This document shows, piece after piece, positions 49,600-61,300 of a DNA stretch of 64,000 bases (the stretch's first letter is position 1; each line of letters opens with the position of its first letter). The notes beneath the pieces were generated by a model. It was not told the DNA's origin and searched no databases. It was given only the letters and a program-made list of their open reading frames with translations. The stretch lies in NCBI RefSeq assembly GCF_022682495.2, contig NW_026527273.1:1-64000 (forward strand), written 5' to 3'. Made by a program: the position numbers and the translations under genes. The stretch comes from Desmodus rotundus. Taxonomy: Eukaryota > Chordata > Mammalia > Chiroptera > Phyllostomidae.

Positions 49600-49655
49600 C
49601 CCCCTGTTCTTCCATCCGTAAAGGGGTCCCCCTTTACGGATGGAAGAACAGGGGG
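49600..49655. repeat. Palindrome copy with inverted centre
   Basis: The centre reads GGGGTCCCCC, the exact reverse complement of the usual GGGGGACCCC. The arms remain perfect over 27 bp. It looks like an inversion across the palindrome axis. Confidence 0.85.
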
Positions 49656-52600
49656 ATCTTCACAGTGGTGGGGACCAGACGGAGGGGTCTGCGTGTTTCC
49701 CGCCACGTAGGCCTGTTGCTCGCACCCCGGCCCCATGTGTCCCAGCCCCATGGAGGCCGAAGTCCGCTCATCGCGGAATGCAGGTGTCCTGCCGTGATCC
49801 GGGGGTCTGGCCGGGCACTGCCCGGGTCAGAGAGAGCGCCTGGGCCCCGAAGGAGCCCCCTGGAAATCCCGGGGTCTGGACCTAGTGGCTCCTGGGGCTT
49901 CCCCAGGCTCCTGCCATGGGGCCTGGTTATGGGCAGGTGAATGCCATTTGCGGACACCATGGACAGGAGGCCGCGGATGCCTTCACGGGGAGGGGGTTGC
50001 AGCTCTGGGGGACCCGGGTAGCAGCGGTCTCGCTCCCTTGGGGCTTGGTTTAGCTCAGACTTTAGAGAATTGAAGCCGCTGGGTCCTGGTTGGCCGCCTC
50101 GGGGCAGGGTGTGGCCGTTGGACCCCAAGGAAGACTCTTAGCCACGGAGGAGGGCGCAGGCCTGAGTCCCCAGGGAGAACTCTTCCACGGGCCTGCGACC
50201 CGCCCGCCCGGTCCATCTCCATCTGGCATGGAACCGTGGCCGGCCCCGCGCCCCGGCCCCAGGTGCCCAGGTCTTCCCGGGGCACTCTGCCTCTGCGGGG
50301 GTGGGAGACCAGCTGCAAAGGATGGTCCGCGGGAAAACGCGCCGTCCTGTGCGGTGCAGGGAGGGCTTCCGGGTCCCGGGACCGAGCCCAGGGACCTTGT
50401 GAACCCCGCCTGATATCTCAAGGGTCGGGCCCGTGGCCCCGAGGGAGACCTGAGTTGGGGGGACTGCCTGCGCATGCGCGGCCCCTGGACTTGGCCTGAA
50501 ACCAGCCAGCCGCTGCTCGGACAAAAGCCATCTCCTGGGGGCCTCCCCCCTGTTCTTCCATCCGTAAAGGGGGACCCCTTTACGGATGGAAGAACAGGGG
50601 GATCTTCACAGTGGTGGGGACCAGACGGAGGGGTCTGCGTGTTTCCCGCCACGTAGGCCTGTTGCTCGCACCCCGGCCCCATGTGTCCCAGCCCCATGGA
50701 GGCCGAAGGCCGCTCATCGCGGAATGCAGGTGTCCTGCCGTGATCCGGGGGTCTGGCCGGGCACTGCCCGGGTCAGAGAGAGCGCCTGGGCCCCGAAGGA
50801 GCCCCCTGGAAATCCCGGGGTCTGGACCTAGTGGCTCCTGGGGCTTCCCCAGGCTCCTGCCATGGGGCCTGGTTCTGGGCAGGTGAATGCCATTTGCGGA
50901 CACCATGGACAGGAGGCCGCGGATGCCTTCACGGGGAGGGGGTTGCAGCTCTGGGGGACCCGGGTAGCAGCGGTCTCGCTCCCTTGGGGCGTGGTTTTGC
51001 TCAGACTTTAGAGAGTTGAAACCGCTGGGTCCTGGTTGGCCGCCTCGGGGAGGGTGGGGCCGTTGGAGCCCAAGGAAGACTCTTAGCCACAGAGGAGGGA
51101 GCAGGCCTGAGTCCCCAGGGAGAACTCTTCTAGGGGCCTGCGACCCGCCCGCCCGGTCCATCTCCATCTGGCATGGAACCGTGGCCGGCCCCGCGCCCCG
51201 GCCCCAGGTGCCCAGGTCTTCCCGGGGCACTCTGCCTCTGTGGGGGTGGGAGACCTGCTGCAAAGGATGGTCCGCGGGAAAACGGGCCGTCCTGTGCGGT
51301 GCAGGGAGGGCTTCCGGGTCCCGGGACCGAGCCCAGGGACCTTGTGAACCCCGCCTGATATCTCAAGGGTGGGGCCCGTGGCCCCGAGGGAGGCCTGAGT
51401 TGGGGGGACTGCCTGCGCATGCGCGGCCCCTGGACTTGGCCTGAAACCAGCCAGCCGCTGCTCGGACAAAAGCCATCTCCTGGGGGCCTCCCCCCTGTTC
51501 TTCCATCCGTAAAGGGGGACCCCTTTACGGATGGAAGAACAGGGGGATCTTCACAGTGGTGGGGACCAGACGGAGGGGTCTGCGTGTTTCCCGCCACGTA
51601 GGCCTGTTGCTCGCACCCCGGCCCCATGTGTCCCAGCCCCATGGAGGCCGAAGGCCGCTCATCGGGGAATGCAGGTGTCCTGCCGTGATCCGGGGGTCTG
51701 GCCGGGCACTGCCCGGGTCAGAGAGAGCGCCTGGGCCCCGAAGGAGCCCCCTGGAAATCCCGGGCCCTGGACCTAGTGGCTCCTGGGGCTTCCCCAGGCT
51801 GCTGCAATGGGGCCTGGTTCTGGGCAGGTGAATGCCATTTGCGGACACCATGGACAGGAGGCCGCGGATGCCTTCACGGGGAGGGGGTTGCAGCTCTGGG
51901 GGACCCGGGTAGCAGCGGTCTCGCTCCCTTGGGGCGTGGTTTTGCTCAGACTTTAGAGAATTGAAGCCGCTGGGTCCTGGTTGGCCGCCTCGGGGCAGGG
52001 TGGGGCCGTTGGAGCCCAAGGAAGACTCTTAGCCACGGAGGAGGGCGCAGGCCTGAGTCCCCAGGGAGAACTCTTCCACGGGCCTGCGACCCGCCCGCCC
52101 GGTCCATCTCCATCTGGCATGGAACCTTGGCCGGCCCCCCGCCCTGGCCCCAGGTGCCCAGGTCTTCCCTGGGCACTCTGCCTCTGCGGGGGTGGGAGTA
52201 CTGCTGAAAAGGATGGTCCGCGGGAAAACGCGCCGACCTGTGCGGTGCAGGGAGGGCTTCCGGGTCCCGGGACCGAGCCCAGGGACCTTGTGAACCCCGC
52301 CTGATATCTCAAGGGTGGGGCCCGTGGCCCCGAGGGAGGCCTGTGTTGGGGGGACTGCCTGCGCATGCACGGCCCCTGGACTTGGCCTGAAACCAGCCAG
52401 CCGCTGCTGGGACAAAAGCCATCTCCTGGGGGCCTCCCCCCTGTTCTTCCATCCGTAAAGGGGGACCCCTTTACGGATGGAAGAACAGGGGGATCTTCAC
52501 AGTGGTGGGGACCAGACGGAGGGGTCTGCGTGTTTCCCGCCACGTAGGCCTGTTGCTCGCACTCCGGCCCCATGTGTCCCAGCCCCATGGAGGCCGAAGG

Positions 52601-55272
52601 CCGCTCATCGCGGAATGCAGGTGTCCTGCCGTGATCCGGGGGTCTGGCCGGGCACTGCCCGGGTCAGAGAGAGCGCCTGGGCCCCGAAGGAGCCCCCTGG
52701 AAATCCCGGGCCCTGGACCTAGTGGCTCCTGGGGCTTCCCCAGGCTCCTGCCATGGGGCCTGGTTCTGGGCAGGTGAATGCCATTTGCGGACACCATGGA
52801 CAGGAGGCCGCGGATGCCTTCACGGGGAGGGGGTTGCAGCTCTGGGGGACCCGGGTAGCAGCGGTCTCGCTCCCTTGGGGCGTGGTTTTGCTCAGACTTT
52901 AGAGAGTTGAAACCGCTGGGTCCTGGTTGGCCGCCTCGGGGAGGGTGGGGCCGTTGGAGCCCAAGGAAGACTCTTAGCCACAGAGGAGGGAGCAGGCCTG
53001 AGTCCCCAGGGAGAACTCTTCTAGGGGCCTGCGACCCGCCCGCCCGGTCCATCTCCATCTGGCATGGAACGGTGGCCGGCCCCGCGCCCCGGCCCCAGGT
53101 GCCCAGGTCTTCCCGGGGCACTCTGCCTCTGCGGGGGTGGGAGACCTGCTGCAAAGGATGGTCCGCGGGAAAACGCGCCGTCCTGTGCGGTGCAGGGAGG
53201 GCTTCCGGGTCCCGGGACCGAGCCCAGGGACCTTGTGAACCCCGCCTGATATCTCAAGGGTGGGGCCCGTGGCCCCGAGGGAGGCCTGAGTTGGGGGGAC
53301 TGCCTGCGCATGCGCGGCCCCTGGACTTGGCCTGAAACCAGCCAGCCGCTGCTCGGACAAAAGCCATCTCCTGGGGGCCTCCCCCCTGTTCTTCCATCCG
53401 TAAAGGGGGACCCCTTTACGGATGGAAGAACAGGGGGATCTTCACAGTGGTGGGGACCAGACGGAGGGGTCTGCGTGTTTCCCGCCACGTAGGCCTGTTG
53501 CTCGCACCCCGGCCCCATGTGTCCCAGCCCCATGGAGGCCGAAGGCCGCTCATCGGGGAATGCAGGTGTCCTGCCGTGATCCGGGGGTCTGGCCGGGCAC
53601 TGCCCGGGTCAGAGAGAGCGCCTGGGCCCCGAAGGAGCCCCCTGGAAATCCCGGGCCCTGGACCTAGTGGCTCCTGGGGCTTCCCCAGGCTGCTGCAATG
53701 GGGCCTGGTTCTGGGCAGGTGAATGCCATTTGCGGACACCATGGACAGGAGGCCGCGGATGCCTTCACGGGGAGGGGGTTGCAGCTCTGGGGGACCCGGG
53801 TAGCAGCGGTGTCGCTCCCTTGGGGCGTGGTTTTGCTCAGACTTTAGAGAATTGAAGCCGCTGGGTCCTGGTTGGCCGCCTCGGGGCAGGGTGGGGCCGT
53901 TGGAGCCCAAGGAAGACTCTTAGCCACGGAGGAGGGCGCAGGCCTGAGTCCCCAGGGAGAACTCTTCCACGGGCCTGCGACCCGCCCGCCCGGTCCATCT
54001 CCATCTGGCATGGAACCTTGGCCGGCCCCCCGCCCTGGCCCCAGGTGCCCAGGTCTTCCCTGGGCACTCTGCCTCTGCGGGGGTGGGAGACCTGCTGCAA
54101 AGGATGGTCCGCGGGAAAACGCGCCGTCCTGTGCGGTGCAGGGAGGGCTTCCGGGTCCCGGGACCGAGCCCAGGGACCTTGTGAACCCCGCCTGATATCT
54201 CAAGGGTGGGGCCCGTGGCCCCGAGGGAGGCCTGTGTTGGGGGGACTGCCTGCGCATGCGCGGCCCCTGGACTTGTCCTGAAACCAGCCAGCCGCTGCTC
54301 GGACAAAAGCCATCTCCTGGGGGCCTCCCCCCTGTTCTTCCATCCGTAAAGGGGGACCCCTTTACGGATGGAAGAACAGGGGGATCTTCACAGTGGTGGG
54401 GACCAGACGGAGGGGTCTGCGTGTTTCCCGCCACGTAGGCCTGTTGCTCGCACCCCGGCCCCATGTGTCCCAGCCCCATGGAGGCCGAAGGCCGCTCATC
54501 GGGGAATGCAGGTGTCCTGCCGTGATCCGGGGGTCTGGCCGGGCACTGCCCGGGTCAGAGAGAGCGCCTGGGCCCCGAAGGAGCCCCCTGGAAATCCCGG
54601 GGTCTGGACCTAGTGGCTCCTGGGGCTTCCCCAGGCTCCTGCCATGGGGCCTGGTTCTGGGCAGGTGAATGCCATTTGCGGACACCATGGACAGGAGGCC
54701 GCGGATGCCTTCACGGGGAGGGGGTTGCAGCTCTGGGGGACCCGGGTAGCAGCGGTCTCGCTCCCTTGGGGCGTGGTTTTGCTCAGACTTTAGAGAGTTG
54801 AAACCGCTGGGTCCTGGTTGGCCGCCTCGGGGAGGGTGGGGCCGTTGGAGCCCAAGGAAGACTCTTAGCCACAGAGGAGGGAGCAGGCCTGAGTCCCCAG
54901 GGAGAACTCTTCTAGGGGCCTGCGACCCGCCCGCCCGGTCCATCTCCATCTGGCATGGAACCGTGGCCGGCCCCGCGCCCCGGCCCCAGGTGCCCAGGTC
55001 TTCCCGGGGCACTCTGCCTCTGCGGGGGTGGGAGACCTGCTGCAAAGGATGGTCCGCGGGAAAACGCGCCGTCCTGTGCGGTGCAGGGAGGGCTTCCGGG
55101 TCCCGGGACCGAGCCCAGGGACCTTGTGAACCCCGCCTGATATCTCAAGGGTGGGGCCCGTGGCCCCGAGGGAGGCCTGAGTTGGGGGGACTGCCTGCGC
55201 ATGCGCGGCCCCTGGACTTGGCCTGAAACCAGCCAGCCGCTGCTCGGACAAAAGCCATCTCCTGGGGGCCTC

Positions 55273-55328
55273 TCCCCTGTTCTTCCATCCGTAAAGGGGG
55301 TCCCCTTTACGGATGGAAGAACAGGGGG
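55273..55328. repeat. Palindrome copy with altered spacer
   Basis: The spacer is GT instead of GA, and the outermost left base is T (tCCCCTG), giving arms of 26 bp. Confidence 0.8.
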
Positions 55329-58300
55329 ATCTTCACAGTGGTGGGGACCAGACGGAGGGGTCTGCGTGTTTCCCGCCACGTAGGCCTGTTGCTCGCACCC
55401 CGGCCCCATGTGTCCCAGCCCCATGGAGGCCGAAGGCCGCTCATCGCGGAATGCAGGTGTCCTGCCGTGATCCGGGGGTCTGGCCGGGCACTGCCCGGGT
55501 CAGAGAGAGCGCCTGGGCCCCGAAGGAGCCCCCTGGAAATCCCGGGGTCTGGACCTAGTGGCTCCTGGGGCTTCCCCAGGCTCCTGCCATGGGGCCTGGT
55601 TCTGGGCAGGTGAATGCCATTTGCGGACACCATGGACAGGAGGCCGCGGATGCCTTCACGGGGAGGGGGTTGCAGCTCTGGGGGACCCGGGTAGCAGCGG
55701 TCTCGCTCCCTTGGGGCGTGGTTTTGCTCAGACTTTAGAGAATTGAAGCCGCTGGGTCCTGGTTGGCCGCCTCGGGGCAGGGTGGGGCCGTTGGAGCCCA
55801 AGGAAGACTCTTAGCCATGGAGGAGGGCGCAGGCCTGAGTCCCCAGGGAGAACTCTTCCACGGGCCTGCGACCCGCCCGCCCGGTCCATCTCCATCTGGC
55901 ATGGAACCTTGGCCGGCCCCCCGCCCTGGCCCCAGGTGCCCAGGTCTTCCCTGGGCACTCTGCCTCTGCGGGGGTGGGAGACCTGCTGCAAAGGATGGTC
56001 CGCGGGAAAACGCGCCGTCCTGTGCGGTGCAGGGAGGGCTTCCGGGTCCCGGGACCGAGCCCAGGGACCTTGTGAACCCCGCCTGATATCTCAAGGGTGG
56101 GGCCCGTGGCCCCGAGGGAGGCCTGTGTTGGGGGGACTGCCTGCGCATGCGCGGCCCCTGGACTTGGCCTGAAACCAGCCAGCCGCTGCTCGGACAAAAG
56201 CCATCTCCTGGGGGCCTCCCCCCTGTTCTTCCATCCGTAAAGGGGGACCCCTTTACGGATGGAAGAACAGGGGGATCTTCACAGTGGTGGGGACCAGACG
56301 GAGGGGTCTGCGTGTTTCCCGCCACGTAGGCCTGTTGCTCGCACCCCGGCCCCATGTGTCCCAGCCCCATGGAGGCCGAAGGCCGCTCATCGCGGAATGC
56401 AGGTGTCCTGCCGTGATCCGGGGGTCTGGCCGGGCACTGCCCGGGTCAGAGAGAGCGCCTGGGCCCCGAAGGAGCCCCCTGGAAATCCCGGGGTCTGGAC
56501 CTAGTGGCTCCTGGGGCTTCCCCAGGCTCCTGCCATGGGGCCTGGTTCTGGGCAGGTGAATGCCATTTGCGGACACCATGGACAGGAGGCCGCGGATGCC
56601 TTCACGGGGAGGGGGTTGCAGCTCTGGGGGACCCGGGTAGCAGCGGTCTCGCTCCCTTGGGGCGTGGTTTTGCTCAGACTTTAGAGAGTTGAAACCGCTG
56701 GGTCCTGGTTGGCCGCCTCGGGGAGGGTGGGGCCGTTGGAGCCCAAGGAAGACTCTTAGCCACAGAGGAGGGAGCAGGCCTGAGTCCCCAGGGAGAACTC
56801 TTCTAGGGGCCTGCGACCCGCCCGCCCGGTCCATCTCCATCTGGCATGGAACCGTGGCCGGCCCCGCGCCCCGGCCCCAGGTGCCCAGGTCTTCCCGGGG
56901 CACTCTGCCTCTGCGGGGGTGGGAGACCTGCTGCAAAGGATGGTCCGCGGGAAAACGCGCCGTCCTGTGCGGTGCAGGGAGGGCTTCCGGGTCCCGGGAC
57001 CGAGCCCAGGGACCTTGTGAACCCCGCCTGATATCTCAAGGGTGGGGCCCGTGGCCCCGAGGGAGGCCTGAGTTGGGGGGACTGCCTGCGCATGCGCGGC
57101 CCCTGGACTTGGCCTGAAACCAGCCAGCCGCTGCTCGGATAAAAGCCATCTCCTGGGGGCCTCCCCCCTGTTCTTCCATCCGTAAAGGGGGACCCCTTTA
57201 CGGATGGAAGAACAGGGGGATCTTCACAGTGGTGGGGACCAGACGGAGGGGTCTGCGTGTTTCCCGCCACGTAGGCCTGTTGCTCGCACCCCGGCCCCAT
57301 GTGTCCCAGCCCCATGGAGGCCGAAGGCCGCTCATCGCAGAATGCAGGTGTCCTGCCGTGATCCGGGGGTCTGGCCGGGCACTGCCCGGGTCAGAGAGAG
57401 CGCCTGGGCCCCGAAGGAGCCCCCTGGAAATGCCGGGGTCTGGACCTAGTGGCTCCTGGGGCTTCCCCAGGCTCCTGCCATGGGGCCTGGTTCTGGGCAG
57501 GTGAATGCCATTTGCGGACACCATGGACAGGAGGCCGCGGATGCCTTCACGGGGAGGGGGTTGAGGCTCTGGGGGACCCGGGTAGCAGCGGTCTCGCTCC
57601 CTTGGGGCGTGGTTTTGCTCAGACTTTAGAGAGTTGAAACCGCTGGGTCCTGGTTGGCCGCCTCGGGGAGGGTGGGGCCGTTGGAGCCCAAGGAAGACTC
57701 TTAGCCACAGAGGAGGGAGCAGGCCTGAGTCCCCAGGGAGAACTCTTCTAGGGGCCTGCGACCCGCCTGTCCGGTCCATCTCCATCTGGCATGGAACCGT
57801 GGCCGGCCCCGCGCCCCGGCCCCAGGTGCCCAGGTCTTCCCGGGGCACTCTGCCTCTGCGGGGGTGGGAGACCTGCTGCAAAGGATGGTCCGCGGGAAAA
57901 CGCGCCGTCCTGTGCGGTGCAGGGAGGGCTTCCGGGTCCCGGGACCGAGCCCAGGGACCTTGTGAACCCCGCCTGATATCTCAAGGGTGGGGCCCGTGGC
58001 CCCGAGGGAGGCCTGAGTTGGGGGGACTGCCTGCGCATGCGCGGCCCCTGGACTTGGCCTGAAACCAGCCAGCCGCTGCTCGGACAAAAGCCATCTCCTG
58101 GGGGCCTCCCCCCTGTTCTTCCATCCGTAAAGGGGGACCCCTTTACGGATGGAAGAACAGGGGGATCTTCACAGTGGTGGGGACCAGACGGAGGGGTCTG
58201 CGTGTTTCCCGCCACGTAGGCCTGTTGCTCGCACCCCGGCCCCATGTGTCCCAGCCCCATGGAGGCCGAAGGCCGCTCATCGGGGAATGCAGGTGTCCTG

Positions 58301-61300
58301 CCGTGATCCGGGGGTCTGGCCGGGCACTGCCCGGGTCAGAGAGAGCGCCTGGGCCCCGAAGGAGCCCCCTGGAAATCCCGGGCCCTGGACCTAGTGGCTC
58401 CTGGGGCTTCCCCAGGCTGCTGCAATGGGGCCTGGTTCTGGGCAGGTGAATGCCATTTGCGGACACCATGGACAGGAGGCCGCGGATGCCTTCACGGGGA
58501 GGGGGTTGCAGCTCTGGGGGACCCGGGTAGCAGCGGTCTCGCTCCCTTGGGGCGTGGTTTTGCTCAGACTTTAGAGAATTGAAGCCGCTGGGTCCTGGTT
58601 GGCCGCCTCGGGGCAGGGTGGGGCCGTTGGAGCCCAAGGAAGACTCTTAGCCATGGAGGAGGGCGCAGGCCTGAGTCCCCAGGGAGAACTCTTCCACGGG
58701 CCTGCGACCCGCCCGCCCGGTCCATCTCCATCTGGCATGGAACCTTGGCCGGCCCCCCGCCCTGGCCCCAGGTGCCCAGGTCTTCCCTGGGCACTCTGCC
58801 TCTGCGGGGGTGGGAGACCTGCTGCAAAGGATGGTCCGCGGGAAAACGCGCCGTCCTGTGCGGTGCAGGGAGGGCTTCCGGGTCCCGGGACCGAGCCCAG
58901 GGACCTTGTGAACCCCGCCTGATATCTCAAGGGTGGGGCCCGTGGCCCCGAGGGAGGCCTGTGTTGGGGGGACTGCCTGCGCATGCGCGGCCCCTGGACT
59001 TGGCCTGAAACCAGCCAGCCGCTGCTCGGACAAAAGCCATCTCCTGGGGGCCTCCCCCCTGTTCTTCCATCCGTAAAGGGGGACCCCTTTACGGATGGAA
59101 GAACAGGGGGATCTTCACAGTGGTGGGGACCAGACGGAGGGGTCTGCGTGTTTCCCGCCACGTAGGCCTGTTGCTCGCACCCCGGCCCCATGTGTCCCAG
59201 CCCCATGGAGGCCGAAGGCCGCTCATCGCGGAATGCAGGTGTCCTGCCGTGATCCGGGGGTCTGGCCGGGCACTGCCCGGGTCAGAGAGAGCGCCTGGGC
59301 CCCGAAGGAGCCCCCTGGAAATCCCGGGGTCTGGACCTAGTGGCTCCTGGGGCTTCCCCAGGCTCCTGCCATGGGGCCTGGTTCTGGGCAGGTGAATGCC
59401 ATTTGCGGACACCATGGACAGGAGGCCGCGGATGCCTTCACGGGGAGGGGGTTGCAGCTCTGGGGGACCCGGGTAGCAGCGGTCTCGCTCCCTTGGGGCG
59501 TGGTTTTGCTCAGACTTTAGAGAGTTGAAACCGCTGGGTCCTGGTTGGCCGCCTCGGGGAGGGTGGGGCCGTTGGAGCCCAAGGAAGACTCTTAGCCACA
59601 GAGGAGGGAGCAGGCCTGAGTCCCCAGGGAGAACTCTTCTAGGGGCCTGCGACCCGCCCGCCCGGTCCATCTCCATCTGGCATGGAACCGTGGCCGGCCC
59701 CGCGCCCCGGCCCCAGGTGCCCAGGTCTTCCCGGGGCACTCTGCCTCTGCGGGGGTGGGAGACCTGCTGCAAAGGATGGTCCGCGGGAAAACGCGCCGTC
59801 CTGTGCGGTGCAGGGAGGGCTTCCGGGTCCCGGGACCGAGCCCAGGGACCTTGTGAACCCCGCCTGATATCTCAAGGGTGGGGCCCGTGGCCCCGAGGGA
59901 GGCCTGAGTTGGGGGGACTGCCTGCGCATGCGCGGCCCCTGGACTTGGCCTGAAACCAGCCAGCCGCTGCTCGGACAAAAGCCATCTCCTGGGGGCCTCT
60001 CCCCTGTTCTTCCATCCGTAAAGGGGGACCCCTTTACGGATGGAAGAACAGGGGGATCTTCACAGTGGTGGGGACCAGACGGAGGGGTCTGCGTGTTTCC
60101 CGCCACGTAGGCCTGTTGCTCGCACCCCGGCCCCATGTGTCCCAGCCCCATGGAGGCCGAAGGCCGCTCATCGCGGAATGCAGGTGTCCTGCCGTGATCC
60201 GGGGGTCTGGCCGGGCACTGCCCGGGTCAGAGAGAGCGCCTGGGCCCCGAAGGAGCCCCCTGGAAATCCCGGGCCCTGGACCTAGTGGCTCCTGGGGCTT
60301 CCCCAGGCTCCTGCCATGGGGCCTGGTTCTGGGCAGGTGAATGCCATTTGCGGACACCATGGACAGGAGGCCGCGGATGCCTTCACGGGGAGGGGGTTGC
60401 AGCTCTGGGGGACCCGGGTAGCAGCGGTCTCGCTCCCTTGGGGCGTGGTTTAGCTCAGACTTTAGAGAATTGAAGCCGCTGGGTCCTGGTTGGCCGCCTC
60501 GGGGCAGGGTGTGGCCGTTGGAGCCCAAGGAAGACTCTTAGCCACGGAGGAGGGCGCAGGCCTGAGTCCCCAGGGAGAACTCTTCCACGGGCCTGCGACC
60601 CGCCCGCCCGGTCCATCTCCATCTGGCATGGAACCGTGGCCGGCCCCGCGCCCCGGCCCCAGGTGCCCAGGTCTTCCCGGGGCACTCTGCCTCTGCGGGG
60701 GTGGGAGACCTGCTGCGAAGGATGGTCCGCGGGAAAACGCGCCGTCCTGTGCGGTGCAGGGAGGGCTTCCGGGTCCCGGGACCGAGCCCAGGGACCTTGT
60801 GAACCCCGCCTGATATCTCAAGGGTGGGGCCCGTGGCCCCGAGGGAGACCTGAGTTGGGGGGACTGCCTGCGCATGCGCGGCCCCTGGACTTGGCCTGAA
60901 ACCAGCCAGCCGCTGCTCGGATAAAAGCCATCTCCTGGGGGCCTCTCCCCTGTTCTTCCATCCGTAAAGGGGGACCCCTTTACGGATGGAAGAACAGGGG
61001 GATCTTCACAGTGGTGGGGACCAGACGGAGGGGTCTGCGTGTTTCCCGCCACGTAGGCCTGTTGCTCGCACCCCGGCCCCATGTGTCCCAGCCCCATGGA
61101 GGCCGAAGGCCGCTCATCGCGGAATGCAGGTGTCCTGCCGTGATCCGGGGGTCTGGCCGGGCACTGCCCGGGTCAGAGAGAGCGCCTGGGCCCCGAAGGA
61201 GCCCCCTGGAAATGCCGGGGTCTGGACCTAGTGGCTCCTGGGGCTTCCCCAGGCTCCTGCCATGGGGCCTGGTTCTGGGCAGGTGAATGCCATTTGCGGA

